Position numbers and translations under genes: made by a program. From Glandiceps talaboti (Eukaryota > Hemichordata > Enteropneusta > Spengelidae), in NCBI RefSeq assembly GCF_964340395.1, contig NC_135567.1:971383-1035382 (forward strand): a DNA stretch of 64,000 nt, read 5' to 3'. The notes beneath the pieces were generated by a model. It did not search any database and was not told where the DNA came from. It worked only from the letters and a program-made list of their open reading frames with translations. The first letter of the stretch is position 1, and the number at the start of each line of letters is the position of its first letter. Of the stretch, positions 1 through 10,701 are shown piece after piece.

Positions 1-593
1 CAATACAAGTTTTAGACCAAAATTGAAATTCTTAGACCTAATTTGCATATCACTGATGGGATCATCACATTATGAATACAGATACAGATCGACACATCCC
101 CACATGCATTCCCATAATCTGCTCAATAATTTTGAAATGATAGATTTTTGACCAAAAGGACATTTTTAGCCTTAATTTGCATATTACTGATGGTATCATC
201 ATGTCATAACACTTCTTAATCTAAAACACACCTAAAAATATTTCCACCAAATTTCAGCCCAATCTACTTTATAGTAGTTTTGGAATTAATTTTTTTGACC
301 AAAACGACACATTTTATACCTAATTTGCATATCACTGTTGGGATCATCATGTCATGAACAAGTCTTAATCTAAACAACCTTAGAATGTTCCCATCAAATT
401 TTAGACTGATATGCACAGTAATTCTTGAATTTAATTTTGACCAAAATCATATTTTTTACCCAAATCACACACCTGTGATGCGATCATTTTGATTTGAACA
501 ATATCCCAACTAGACATCCAAGGTAATGGACCCACCAAATATCATGGCAATCGGTGCACCAGTTACTGGCTTGCGGTTTTTTATTTTAAATTG

Positions 594-637
<44 letters not shown>

Positions 638-690
638 GACACTTTGCTATGTCTATAGCACTATTGAACCATCAGTTCAGTTATGCTAAA
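1..690 (+). repeat. Dispersed repeat, copy 1 (3' part, cut by window edge)
   Basis: This stretch shares phrases with 31655-32649 and 43920-44620: TTTTTGACCAAAA, CCTAATTTGCATATCACTGA, GATCATCATGTCATGAAC, then GGCAATCGGTGCACCAGTT, a CA/CAGA microsatellite and ATCAGTTCAGTTATGCTAAA. The inner part is itself a degenerate tandem of about 130 bp. No coding capacity is visible. The constant end followed by a simple-repeat tail fits a non-autonomous mobile element; its class is unknown. Confidence 0.7.
596..633. repeat. (CA)n microsatellite
   Basis: A CA dinucleotide run leading into CAGACAGACAC. It forms the tail region of dispersed-repeat copy 1; copy 4 has a CAGA tail at the same place. Confidence 0.95.
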
Positions 691-1436
691 AAGTGATATG
701 AATGCCAAAAGTAATGCTTGTATATATTTTTCTTCTCTACTGCAAACATATACCAAATACTACTACATATCTGATATACAAGAAATGTCTTGATAATTGA
801 TGAAAGGTCAATGTCTTAAAAGAAAGTCTGTACCTGATAATATTGGTGTGGACACTTGAAAGGGGTCTCTATATTACAATTTTGAGTTATGCTATCAATA
901 TTGATTTTTAACAACAACTATGGCGACCATTTTTTCAAATTTGCAGGTATCGTGAAATCAAGTGATGTGCATATTATATGTCACCTCTGTGCCAGGTTTG
1001 AAAGAAATCGGATATTGCATATCATGTATGTAGTCCATTGTAGTAGTTATCTTATATTGAAGGGGACTAATAAAACATTGACATAAAATATTGTTAGTCT
1101 ACAATATACCGATAACCTCTGACCTCTGACCTTCATGAATCAACTATGAAATATGGCTATCATGCCTTCTGATTGGCTCAAGCTATGGCTTGCATGTAAC
1201 AGCTTTACTGACTATTTAAAGGACTAGAAGCACTTGCTTACAATATTTCTAATTAGTAATCTGTACATGATTTAAAGTTATTTAATTAATTTAATAATAA
1301 ATTCTCACTACATTGCTACATTTGTTTATTCCATTAATTTAAATGTTACTATGACAACACAGTGTAAATGTTTCCTGATATCACACAAGGTGTAAATGAG
1401 GGTAAATCTCAAATATTTGATGCCAAGTACGTTACA
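691..1436. other. A+T-rich sequence without a recognisable gene
   Basis: I see no gene here; a 65-codon open frame at 889-1086 has no recognisable features. It lies about 6 kb downstream of the USP8 stop codon on the minus strand and holds the first canonical AATAAA I noticed on that strand beyond the arrays (1325-1330). Confidence 0.5.
1325..1330 (-). promoter_or_regulatory. Candidate polyadenylation signal AATAAA for USP8
   Basis: TTTATT on the plus strand reads AATAAA in the direction of USP8. An ATTAAA variant lies nearer at 1560-1565. Between the stop codon (7418) and here the sequence is almost all minisatellite, in whose units I saw no canonical signal. If used, the 3' UTR would be about 6 kb of tandem repeat. 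This is an inference from one hexamer. Confidence 0.15.
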
Positions 1437-4400
1437 ATCCTTGGGATGTGATGCAGTCATTTTTTGAATCCTTTGGATGTGATGCAGTCATATTAAGAAT
1501 CCTTGCAGCATTGATGCAGCCATTTTTATATAGATTCCTTGCACTATTGATGCAGTCATTTTAATATAGATTCCTTGCACTATTGATGCAGTCATTTTAA
1601 GAATCCTTGTAGTGTTGATGCAGTCATTTTAGATTCTTTGTAGTGTTGATGCAGTCATTTTAGATTCTTTGCAGTGTTGATGCAGTCATTTTAAGAATCC
1701 TTGCAGTATTGATGGTCATTTTAGATTCTTTGCAGTGTTGATGGTCATTTTAGATTCCTTGCAGTGTTGATGCAGTCATTTTAGATTCCTTGCAGTGTTG
1801 ATGCAGTCATTTTAGATTCCTTGTAGTGTTGATGCAGTCATTTTAGATTCTTTGCAGTGTTGATGCAGTCATTTTAGATTCCTTGCAGTGTTGATGCAGT
1901 CATTTTAGATTCCTTGCAGTGTTGATGCAGTCATTTTAGATTCCTTGTAGTGTTGATGCAGTCATTTTAAGAATCCTTGTAGTGTTGATGCAGTCATTTT
2001 AGATTCTTTGTAGTGTTGATGCAGTCATTTTAGATTCTTTGTAGTGTTGATGCAGTCATTTTAGATTCCTTGCAGTGTTGATGCAGTCATTTTTAGATTC
2101 TTTGCAGTGTTGATGCAGTCATTTTAGATTCCTTGCAGTGTTGATGCAGTCATTTTAGATTCCTTGTAGTGTTGATGCAGTCATTTTAAGAATCCTTGTA
2201 GTGTTGATGCAGTCATTTTAGATTCTTTGCAGTGTTGATGCAGTCATTTTAGATTCCTTGTAGTGTTGATGCAGTCATTTTAGATTCTTTGTAGTGTTGA
2301 TGCAGTCATTTTAGATTCTTTGTAGTGTTGATGCAGTCATTTTAGATTCCTTGCAGTGTTGATGCAGTCATTTTAGATTCCTTGCAGTGTTGATGCAGTC
2401 ATTTTAGATTCCTTGTAGTGTTGATGCAGTCATTTTAAGAATCCTTGTAGTGTTGATGCAGTCATTTTAGATTCTTTGTAGTGTTGATGCAGTCATTTTA
2501 GATTCTTTGTAGTGTTGATGCAGTCATTTTAGATTCCTTGCAGTGTTGATGCAGTCATTTTTAGATTCTTTGCAGTGTTGATGCAGTCATTTTAGATTCC
2601 TTGCAGTGTTGATGCAGTCATTTTAAGAATCCTTGTAGTGTTGATGCAATCATTTTAGATTCTTTGCAGTGTTGATGCAGTCATTTTAGATTCTTTGCAG
2701 TGTTGATGCAGTAATTTTAGATTCCTTGCAGTGTTGATGCAGTCATTTTTAGATTCTTTGCAGTGTTGATGCAGTCATTTTAGATTCCTTGTAGTATTGA
2801 TGCAGTCATTTTTAGATTCTTTGCAGTGTTGATGCAGTCATTTTAGATTCCTTGCAGTGTTGATGCAGTCATTTTAGATTCTTTGCAGTGTTGATGCAGT
2901 CATTTTAAGAATCCTTGCAGTATTGATGGTCATTTTAGATTCTTTGCAGTGTTGATGGTCATTTTAGATTCCTTGCAGTGTTGATGCAGTCATTTTAGAT
3001 TCCTTGCAGTGTTGATGCAGTCATTTTAGATTCCTTGTAGTGTTGATGCAGTCATTTTAGATTCTTTGCAGTGTTGATGCAGTCATTTTAGATTCCTTGC
3101 AGTGTTGATGCAGTCATTTTAGATTCCTTGCAGTGTTGATGCAGTCATTTTAGATTCCTTGTAGTGTTGATGCAGTCATTTTAAGAATCCTTGTAGTGTT
3201 GATGCAGTCATTTTAGATTCTTTGTAGTGTTGATGCAGTCATTTTAGATTCTTTGTAGTGTTGATGCAGTCATTTTAGATTCCTTGCAGTGTTGATGCAG
3301 TCATTTTTAGATTCTTTGCAGTGTTGATGCAGTCATTTTAGATTCCTTGCAGTGTTGATGCAGTCATTTTAAGAATCCTTGTAGTGTTGATGCAGTCATT
3401 TTAGATTCTTTGCAGTGTTGATGCAGTCATTTTAGATTCCTTGTAGTGTTGATGCAGTCATTTTAGATTCTTTGTAGTGTTGATGCAGTCATTTTAGATT
3501 CTTTGTAGTGTTGATGCAGTCATTTTAGATTCCTTGCAGTGTTGATGCAGTCATTTTAAGAATCCTTGTAGTGTTGATGCAGTCATTTTAGATTCCTTGT
3601 AGTGTTGATGCAGTCATTTTAGATTCTTTGTAGTGTTGATGCAGTCATTTTAGATTCTTTGCAGTGTTGATGCAGTCATTTTAGATTCCTTGCAGTGTTG
3701 ATGCAGTCATTTTAAGAATCCTTGTAGTGTTGATGCAGTCATTTTAGATTCTTTGCAGTGTTGATGCAGTCATTTTAGATTCCTTGTAGTGTTGATGCAG
3801 TCATTTTAGATTCTTTGCAGTGTTGATGCAGTCATTTTAGATTCTTTGCAGTGTTGATGCAGTCATTTTAGATTCCTTGCAGTGTTGATGCAGTCATTTT
3901 AGATTCCTTGCAGTGTTGATGCAGTCATTTTAGATTCCTTGTAGTGTTGATGCAGTCATTTTAAGAATCCTTGTAGTGTTGATGCAGTCATTTTAGATTC
4001 TTTGTAGTGTTGATGCAGTCATTTTAGATTCTTTGTAGTGTTGATGCAGTCATTTTAGATTCCTTGCAGTGTTGATGCAGTCATTTTTAGATTCTTTGCA
4101 GTGTTGATGCAGTCATTTTAGATTCCTTGCAGTGTTGATGCAGTCATTTTAGATTCCTTGTAGTGTTGATGCAGTCATTTTAAGAATCCTTGTAGTGTTG
4201 ATGCAGTCATTTTAGATTCTTTGCAGTGTTGATGCAGTCATTTTAGATTCCTTGTAGTGTTGATGCAGTCATTTTAGATTCTTTGTAGTGTTGATGCAGT
4301 CATTTTAGATTCTTTGTAGTGTTGATGCAGTCATTTTAGATTCCTTGCAGTGTTGATGCAGTCATTTTAGATTCCTTGCAGTGTTGATGCAGTCATTTTA

Positions 4401-6930
4401 GATTCCTTGTAGTGTTGATGCAGTCATTTTAAGAATCCTTGTAGTGTTGATGCAGTCATTTTAGATTCTTTGTAGTGTTGATGCAGTCATTTTAGATTCT
4501 TTGTAGTGTTGATGCAGTCATTTTAGATTCCTTGCAGTGTTGATGCAGTCATTTTTAGATTCTTTGCAGTGTTGATGCAGTCATTTTAGATTCCTTGCAG
4601 TGTTGATGCAGTCATTTTAAGAATCCTTGTAGTGTTGATGCAATCATTTTAGATTCTTTGCAGTGTTGATGCAGTCATTTTAGATTCTTTGCAGTGTTGA
4701 TGCAGTAATTTTAGATTCCTTGCAGTGTTGATGCAGTCATTTTTAGATTCTTTGCAGTGTTGATGCAGTCATTTTAGATTCCTTGTAGTATTGATGCAGT
4801 CATTTTTAGATTCTTTGCAGTGTTGATGCAGTCATTTTAGATTCCTTGCAGTGTTGATGCAGTCATTTTAGATTCTTTGCAGTGTTGATGCAGTCATTTT
4901 AAGAATCCTTGCAGTATTGATGGTCATTTTAGATTCTTTGCAGTGTTGATGGTCATTTTAGATTCCTTGCAGTGTTGATGCAGTCATTTTAGATTCCTTG
5001 CAGTGTTGATGCAGTCATTTTAGATTCCTTGTAGTGTTGATGCAGTCATTTTAGATTCTTTGCAGTGTTGATGCAGTCATTTTAGATTCCTTGCAGTGTT
5101 GATGCAGTCATTTTAGATTCCTTGCAGTGTTGATGCAGTCATTTTAGATTCCTTGTAGTGTTGATGCAGTCATTTTAAGAATCCTTGTAGTGTTGATGCA
5201 GTCATTTTAGATTCTTTGTAGTGTTGATGCAGTCATTTTAGATTCTTTGTAGTGTTGATGCAGTCATTTTAGATTCCTTGCAGTGTTGATGCAGTCATTT
5301 TTAGATTCTTTGCAGTGTTGATGCAGTCATTTTAGATTCCTTGCAGTGTTGATGCAGTCATTTTAAGAATCCTTGTAGTGTTGATGCAGTCATTTTAGAT
5401 TCTTTGCAGTGTTGATGCAGTCATTTTAGATTCCTTGTAGTGTTGATGCAGTCATTTTAGATTCTTTGTAGTGTTGATGCAGTCATTTTAGATTCTTTGT
5501 AGTGTTGATGCAGTCATTTTAGATTCCTTGCAGTGTTGATGCAGTCATTTTAAGAATCCTTGTAGTGTTGATGCAGTCATTTTAGATTCCTTGTAGTGTT
5601 GATGCAGTCATTTTAGATTCTTTGTAGTGTTGATGCAGTCATTTTAGATTCTTTGCAGTGTTGATGCAGTCATTTTAGATTCCTTGCAGTGTTGATGCAG
5701 TCATTTTAAGAATCCTTGTAGTGTTGATGCAGTCATTTTAGATTCTTTGCAGTGTTGATGCAGTCATTTTAGATTCCTTGTAGTGTTGATGCAGTCATTT
5801 TAGATTCTTTGCAGTGTTGATGCAGTCATTTTAGATTCTTTGCAGTGTTGATGCAGTAATTTTAGATTCCTTGCAGTGTTGATGCAGTCATTTTTAGATT
5901 CTTTGCAGTGTTGATGCAGTCATTTTAGATTCCTTGTAGTATGGATGCAGTCATTTTTAGATTCTTTGCAGTGTTGATGCAGTCATTTTAGATTCCTTGC
6001 AGTGTTGATGCAGTCATTTTAGATTCCTTGCAGTGTTGATGCAGTCATTTTAGATTCCTTGCAGTGTTGATGCAGTCATTTTTAGATTCCTTGCAGTGTT
6101 GATGCAGTCATTTTAGATTCTTTGCAGTATTGATGCAGTCATTGTAGATTCTTTGTAGTGTTGATGCAATCATTTTAGATTCCTTGCAGTGTTGATGCAG
6201 TAATTTTAGATTCTTTGTAGTATTGATGCAGTCATTTTAGATTCCTTGCAGTGTTGATGCAGTCATTTTAGATTCTTTGTAGTATTGATGCAGTCATTTT
6301 AGATTCTTTGTAGTATTGATGCAGTCATTTTAGATTTTTCGTAGTATTGATGCAGTCATTTTAGATTCTTTGTAGTATTGATGCAGTCATTTTAGATTCT
6401 TTGTAGTATTGATGCAGTCATTTTAGATTCCTTGCAGTGTTGATGCAGTCATTTTAGATTCCTTGCAGTGTTGATGCAGTCATTTTAGATTCCTTGCAGT
6501 GTTGATGCAGTCATTTTAGATTCCTTGCAGTGTTGATGCAGTCATTTTAAGAATCCTTGCAGTATTGATGCAGTCATTTTAGATTCTTTGTAGTGTTGAT
6601 GCAGTCATTTTAGATTCTTTGTAGTGTTGATGCAGTCATTTTAGATTCCTTGCAGTGTTGATGCAGTCATTTTAGATTCCTTGCAGTGTTGATGCAGTCA
6701 TTTTAAGAATCCTTGTAGTGTTGATGCAGTCATTTTAGATTCTTTGCAGTGTTGATGCAGTCATTTTAGATTCTTTGCAGTGTTGATGCAGTCATTTTCG
6801 ATTCTTTGTAGTGTTGATGCAGTCATTTTAGATTCCTTGCAGTGTTGCTGCAGCCATTTTAGACTATCTGCAGTGTTGATGCAACCATTTTTAGAATCCT
6901 TGCAGTGTTGATACCTGGGATGTTGATGCA
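1437..6930. repeat. 31-bp minisatellite, about 175 copies, with higher-order duplication
   Basis: The unit contains GATGCAGTCATTTTAGATTC and TTGCAGTGT; variants include AAGAATCC for AGATTCC, TGTAGTG for TGCAGTG, and a 3-4 bp shorter GATGGTCATT form. Edges are degenerate and the core homogeneous. Rare variants recur 1,994 bp apart (2711 and 4705; 2787 and 4781; 2915 and 4909) and the GATGGTCATT pair recurs 1,214 bp apart (1701 and 2915), so blocks of many units were duplicated together. It lies downstream of the USP8 stop codon. Confidence 0.97.
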
Positions 6931-7446
6931 GTCAGTTTTAGAATCCCTGTGGCATAGGTGATGTGAATGTTAGAATCCCTGTGGCATTGGTGGTGTCAGT
7001 TTTAGAATCCCTGTGGCATTGGTGGTGTCAGTTTTAGAATCCCTGTGGCATAGGTGATGTGAATGTTAGAATCCCTGTGGCATTGGTGGTGTCAGTTTTA
7101 GAATCCCTGTGGCATTGGTGGTGTCAGTTTTAGAATCCCTGTGGCATTGGTGGTGTCAGTTTTAGAATCCCTGTGGCATTGGTGGTGTCAGTTTTAGAAT
7201 CCATGTGGCATTGGTGGTGTCAGTTTTAGAATGCCTGTGGCATTGGTGGTGTCAGTTTTAGAATGCCTGTGGCATTGGTGGTGTCAGTTTTAGAATCCCT
7301 GTGGCATTGGTGGTGTCAGTTTTAGAATCCCTGTGGCATTGGTGGTGTCAGTTTTAGAATGCCTGTGGCATTGGTGGTGTCAGTTTTAGAATCCCTGTGG
7401 CATTGGTGGTGTCAGTTTTAGAATCCCTGTGGCATTGGTGGTGTCA
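6931..7446. repeat. 32-bp minisatellite, about 16 copies, overlapping the USP8 stop codon
   Basis: The unit contains CCTGTGGCATTGGTGGTGTC followed by AGTTTTAGAAT. On the minus strand its first unit encodes TPPMPQGF and TAA (7441-7418). Because 32 is not a multiple of three, successive units would be read in different frames. The TTTTAGAATCC segment also occurs in the neighbouring 31-bp array, suggesting the two arrays are related or one was seeded by the other. Confidence 0.95.
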
Positions 7447-7486
7447 ACTCTATACTTGTGTACAATAGAATATATGCTGCTGAGGA
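7418..7486 (-). CDS. USP8: USP8 exon m: last coding exon and stop
   Basis: This exon encodes residues 1029-1050 and TAA at 7420-7418. SSAAYILLYTS matches SSAAYILFYTS, the final strand of the USP fold in vertebrates, and the phase-0 acceptor TGCTTAG lies just above 7486. The tail after it, IELTPPMPQGF, has no counterpart I recognise. Its last 8-9 residues and the stop are read from the first unit of a 32-bp minisatellite (6931-7446). The exon is very short, so homology and phase rather than length support it. Confidence 0.88.
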   Translation of the reverse strand, partial: SSAAYILLYTSIELTPPMPQGF

Positions 7487-7706
7487 CTAAGCACAAAAAC
7501 AAACAAATTAGATTTAATAATTCTAAAACCAAATAATTAGATTTAATAATTCTAAAACAAACTAATTAGATTTAATTATTCTGTCATATTCCAAAAACAT
7601 TGCACGCAAAGTGTAATTTTATACTACCTGAATCACACACATCTAACAACCTTGTATGTTGTAAATTGCTGTCCAAATACAGGCATTGTGCCAAAATTTA
7701 GGCATT

Positions 7707-8624
7707 GCCCCTCTCCTACAGACCCTCAATGACAAGCAATTCTAACTAACGCCCCTCTCCTACAGACCCTCAATGACAAGCAATTCTAACTAATGCCCCT
7801 CTCCTACAGACCCTCAATGACAAGCAATTCTAACGAATGCCCCTCTCCTACAGACCCTCAATGACAAGTGATTCTAACTAACGCCCCTCTCCTACAGACC
7901 CTCAATGACAAGCAATTCTAATTAATGCCCCTCTCCTACAGACCCTCAATAACAAGTGATTCTAACTAATGCCCCTCTCCTACAGACCCTCAATAACAAG
8001 TGATTCTAACTAATGCCCCTCTCCTACAGACCCTCAATAACAAGTGATTCTAACTAATGCCCCTCAGACAGACCCTCAATAACAAGCAATTCTAACTAAT
8101 GCCCCTCTCCTACAGACCCTCAATAACAAGCAATTCTAACTAATGCCCCTCTCCTACAGAACCTCAATAACAAGCAATTCTAACTAACGCCCCTCTCCTA
8201 CAGAACCTCAATAACAAGCAATTCTAACTAACGCCCCTCTCCTACAGACCCTCAATGACAAGCAATTCTAACTAATGCCCCTCTCCTACAGAACCTCAAT
8301 AACAAGCAATTCTAACTAACGCCCCTCTCCTACAGACCCTCAATGACAAGCAATTCTAACTAACGCCCCTCTCCTCCAGAACCTCAATAACAAGCAATTC
8401 TAACTAACGCCCCTCTCCTACAGACCCTCAATGACAAGCAATTCTAACTAACGCCCCTCTCCTCCAGAACCTCAATAACAAGCAATTCTAACTAACGCCC
8501 CTCTCCTACAGACCCTCAATGACAAGCAATTCTAACTAACGCCCCTCTCCTCCAGAACCTCAATAACAAGCAATTCTAACTAATGCCCCTCTCCTACAGA
8601 ACCTCAATAACAAGCAATTCTAAT
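7707..8624. repeat. 44-bp minisatellite, about 21 copies, block 1
   Basis: The unit reads CCCCTCTCCTACAGACCCTC, AATGACAAGCAATTCTAACT, AA(C/T)G. On the plus strand, opposite to USP8, each unit contains TCTAACTAA, a pyrimidine tract and CTACAG, which resembles a complete 3' splice site. It lies in the last USP8 intron. The same unit returns at 10262-10486 beyond a 1.6-kb unrelated stretch. Confidence 0.95.
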
Positions 8625-10261
8625 GACTGTTTCATTGTCTTTTCCATGTCACACAGTTGCGATCAAAATGATACAAAACTTAGGAAAATATACAGAATAA
8701 AATCATTCTCCCACCACTAATCGCGAATGTAATAGTATTTTACAACTATTCATTCAATACTATGATACCTCAATTTAGTGGAAGGATGAACATTTATGTC
8801 GTTTATCGAAGCCCTTAGCTGAGGAGACAAATCCTAGACATAATCAGAATGACTTCCTGTGTTTATAGATAGTAACAGATAAGATTTGAGGGACGTGTCT
8901 TGGCGCATACCATTTCTCTCTAGGGTTGGGTCATAGCATGTTATTTTTTAATCTAAGGGAAACTGAAATGGATGGTGACCTTGTGTACTTTTTATCGTAT
9001 GACGTTTTATCGTTTACAAAGTAAATAATAATAAATAGCATAAATGCTCAGATTTGAGAGCATTTGTGTTATAAGTTTGACAACCAACCCACACACCCAA
9101 AATGGAATGAGCAACTAATCATTACGTGTAAACTCTACACTTCATACCATTATTGATTCAGTGAAATAAACTACAACATGGAAAGTACATAATTTTGCTG
9201 TGTGACTAGCGATTTAGTTAGTGTTTTGAAGTTTCTTTTTGTCAATCTCTCAGTCGTCCTGTATATATGTTTGAGGCCAGTAACTGTTTGGTGTGTGTGT
9301 GTTTGGGGGGGGGGGGGGTGTTTGTACATGTATACATGTGTGTGTGTGACTGAACTTGATGAATGGATGTAAAACATGTGTATACTAGTATTTATTATGT
9401 ACGTGTTTATGCCAAAATTGGTGTCAGTTTGAGGTTTCCAAGTCGACATTGCAAAATGAGAGGTTGGTACACACAATAATCATTTATATGATATTTACTT
9501 ACTATGATAATAGTATGATATTATATGTAGTATTTTAGGACAGGTCAAATGTTTGCATAATATGAATGTCACTAATTTCATGAAAAAACTTGAACGTTTA
9601 TTACTTAATGTTTTGTTTATGCATAAATTATTAAATGCTGAAAAAAGAATGACTTCCAAATCTTCCCTGTTGACTACCAGTTTTAAAAAGTGGTAGTCAA
9701 GGTGACTACCAACTAAAAAAGTTAATTTTGAACCAGAGGTCTGCTTGATACAGGCTTCATTAAACTATCACAGGGCCAATATAAAGGTAATGTGTTCATG
9801 TTTATCATAATTATTACCATAGCTATGAGTTGTAATGTATACATGTACTCTAAAATCCACCATTTTGAACATGAACTGAGTGAAGGCATAAGTTGAAACA
9901 ATTACTAACAGTGGGCTCGCCAAGTTCATGGAATTACACCGACAGTTTTAAGAATTTTCAAAACCTACCAATAAATCACATAACACAAATTTTCTTCAGA
10001 GGAAACCTGACATATGTGTCATTTTTTCTAAATTGAATATTTAACCAGTAAATGACAATGTATAATTAATGGTGTCTGTACTTCTGAAAGATGCTCTAAA
10101 TGGCCTCTGAAAGGTTTCTGTTTTTAAAAAAAATTTCACCATGGGTGGGGGGCCACCCCCCTCCCAAACCCACCCCCCGCGCCTGCATGGCAGGCGAGGT
10201 GCACGCTACGCGTGCACTTCTCCGCCTACTATTATCATTTCTCCCCCTACTTTAAAAATTA
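8625..10261. other. Unrelated 1.6-kb segment splitting the 44-bp array
   Basis: The array stops at about 8624 and resumes at about 10262. Contents: a G/GT simple tract at 9290-9350, a hairpin at 9672-9698, A+T-rich sequence, and a G+C-rich patch (10140-10230) with GGGTGGGGGGCCACCC and a GCACGCTACGCGTGC hairpin. GTTTCATT at 8629-8636 is inverted as AATGAAAC at 10261-10268, which might be short terminal inverted repeats. No coding region is recognisable. It may be an insertion, but I see no clear target-site duplication. Confidence 0.4.
9672..9698. other. Perfect 8-bp inverted repeat (hairpin)
   Basis: GACTACCA at 9672-9679 and TGGTAGTC at 9691-9698 flank an 11-base A+T-rich loop. GACTACCAAC occurs again directly after it. 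Confidence 0.7.
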
Positions 10262-10486
10262 ATGAAACCCCTGCTACAGACCCTCAATAACAAGCATTCT
10301 AACTAACGCCCCTCTCCTACAGAACCTCAGTGACAAGCGATTCTAACTAATGCCCCTCTCCTACAGACCCTCAATAACAAGCGATTCTAACTAACGCCCC
10401 TCTCCTACAGACCCTCAATAACAAGCGATTCTAACTAATGCCCCTCTCCTACAGACCCTCAATGATAAGCAATTCTAACTAATGCC
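10262..10486. repeat. 44-bp minisatellite, about 5 copies, block 2
   Basis: Same unit and orientation as 7707-8624, including the CTCTCCTACAG motif. The first unit is shortened (CCCCTGCTACAG), and the block ends at AATGCCGGGC. Confidence 0.93.
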
Positions 10487-10701
10487 GGGCATGTATTTTG
10501 AGTTACGACAAGTCGACATCCACAATATCTGTTGAATGACTTATTGAGATTGTTGTAAGCCACAAAGAGTTATTCTATTGGTCTGATATCCATCACTCGA
10601 CATCAACTGGTTGCAGTCAGTATCACACTGTGTGTTTACCAACACCAACTTACCAGTCAGTATTAACTATACTGTTTTATGTCAACATAGTTAGTCAAAA
10701 A
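10487..10701. other. Short non-repetitive intron segment
   Basis: Nothing recognisable; it separates the 44-bp and 24-bp arrays within the last USP8 intron. Confidence 0.5.

Noticed and set aside
889-1086. 65-codon plus-strand frame
   Set aside because: Short, no recognised motif, A+T-rich sequence; expected by chance.
7707-8624. Similarity of ACCCTCAATG in the 44-bp unit to the exon i end (ACCCTCAATGTAAG)
   Set aside because: Only about ten bases match and the surroundings differ; chance is the simpler explanation.
9171-9476. 101-codon minus-strand frame
   Set aside because: Reads through GT/poly-G simple sequence, giving low-complexity His/Thr/Pro; no homology recognised.
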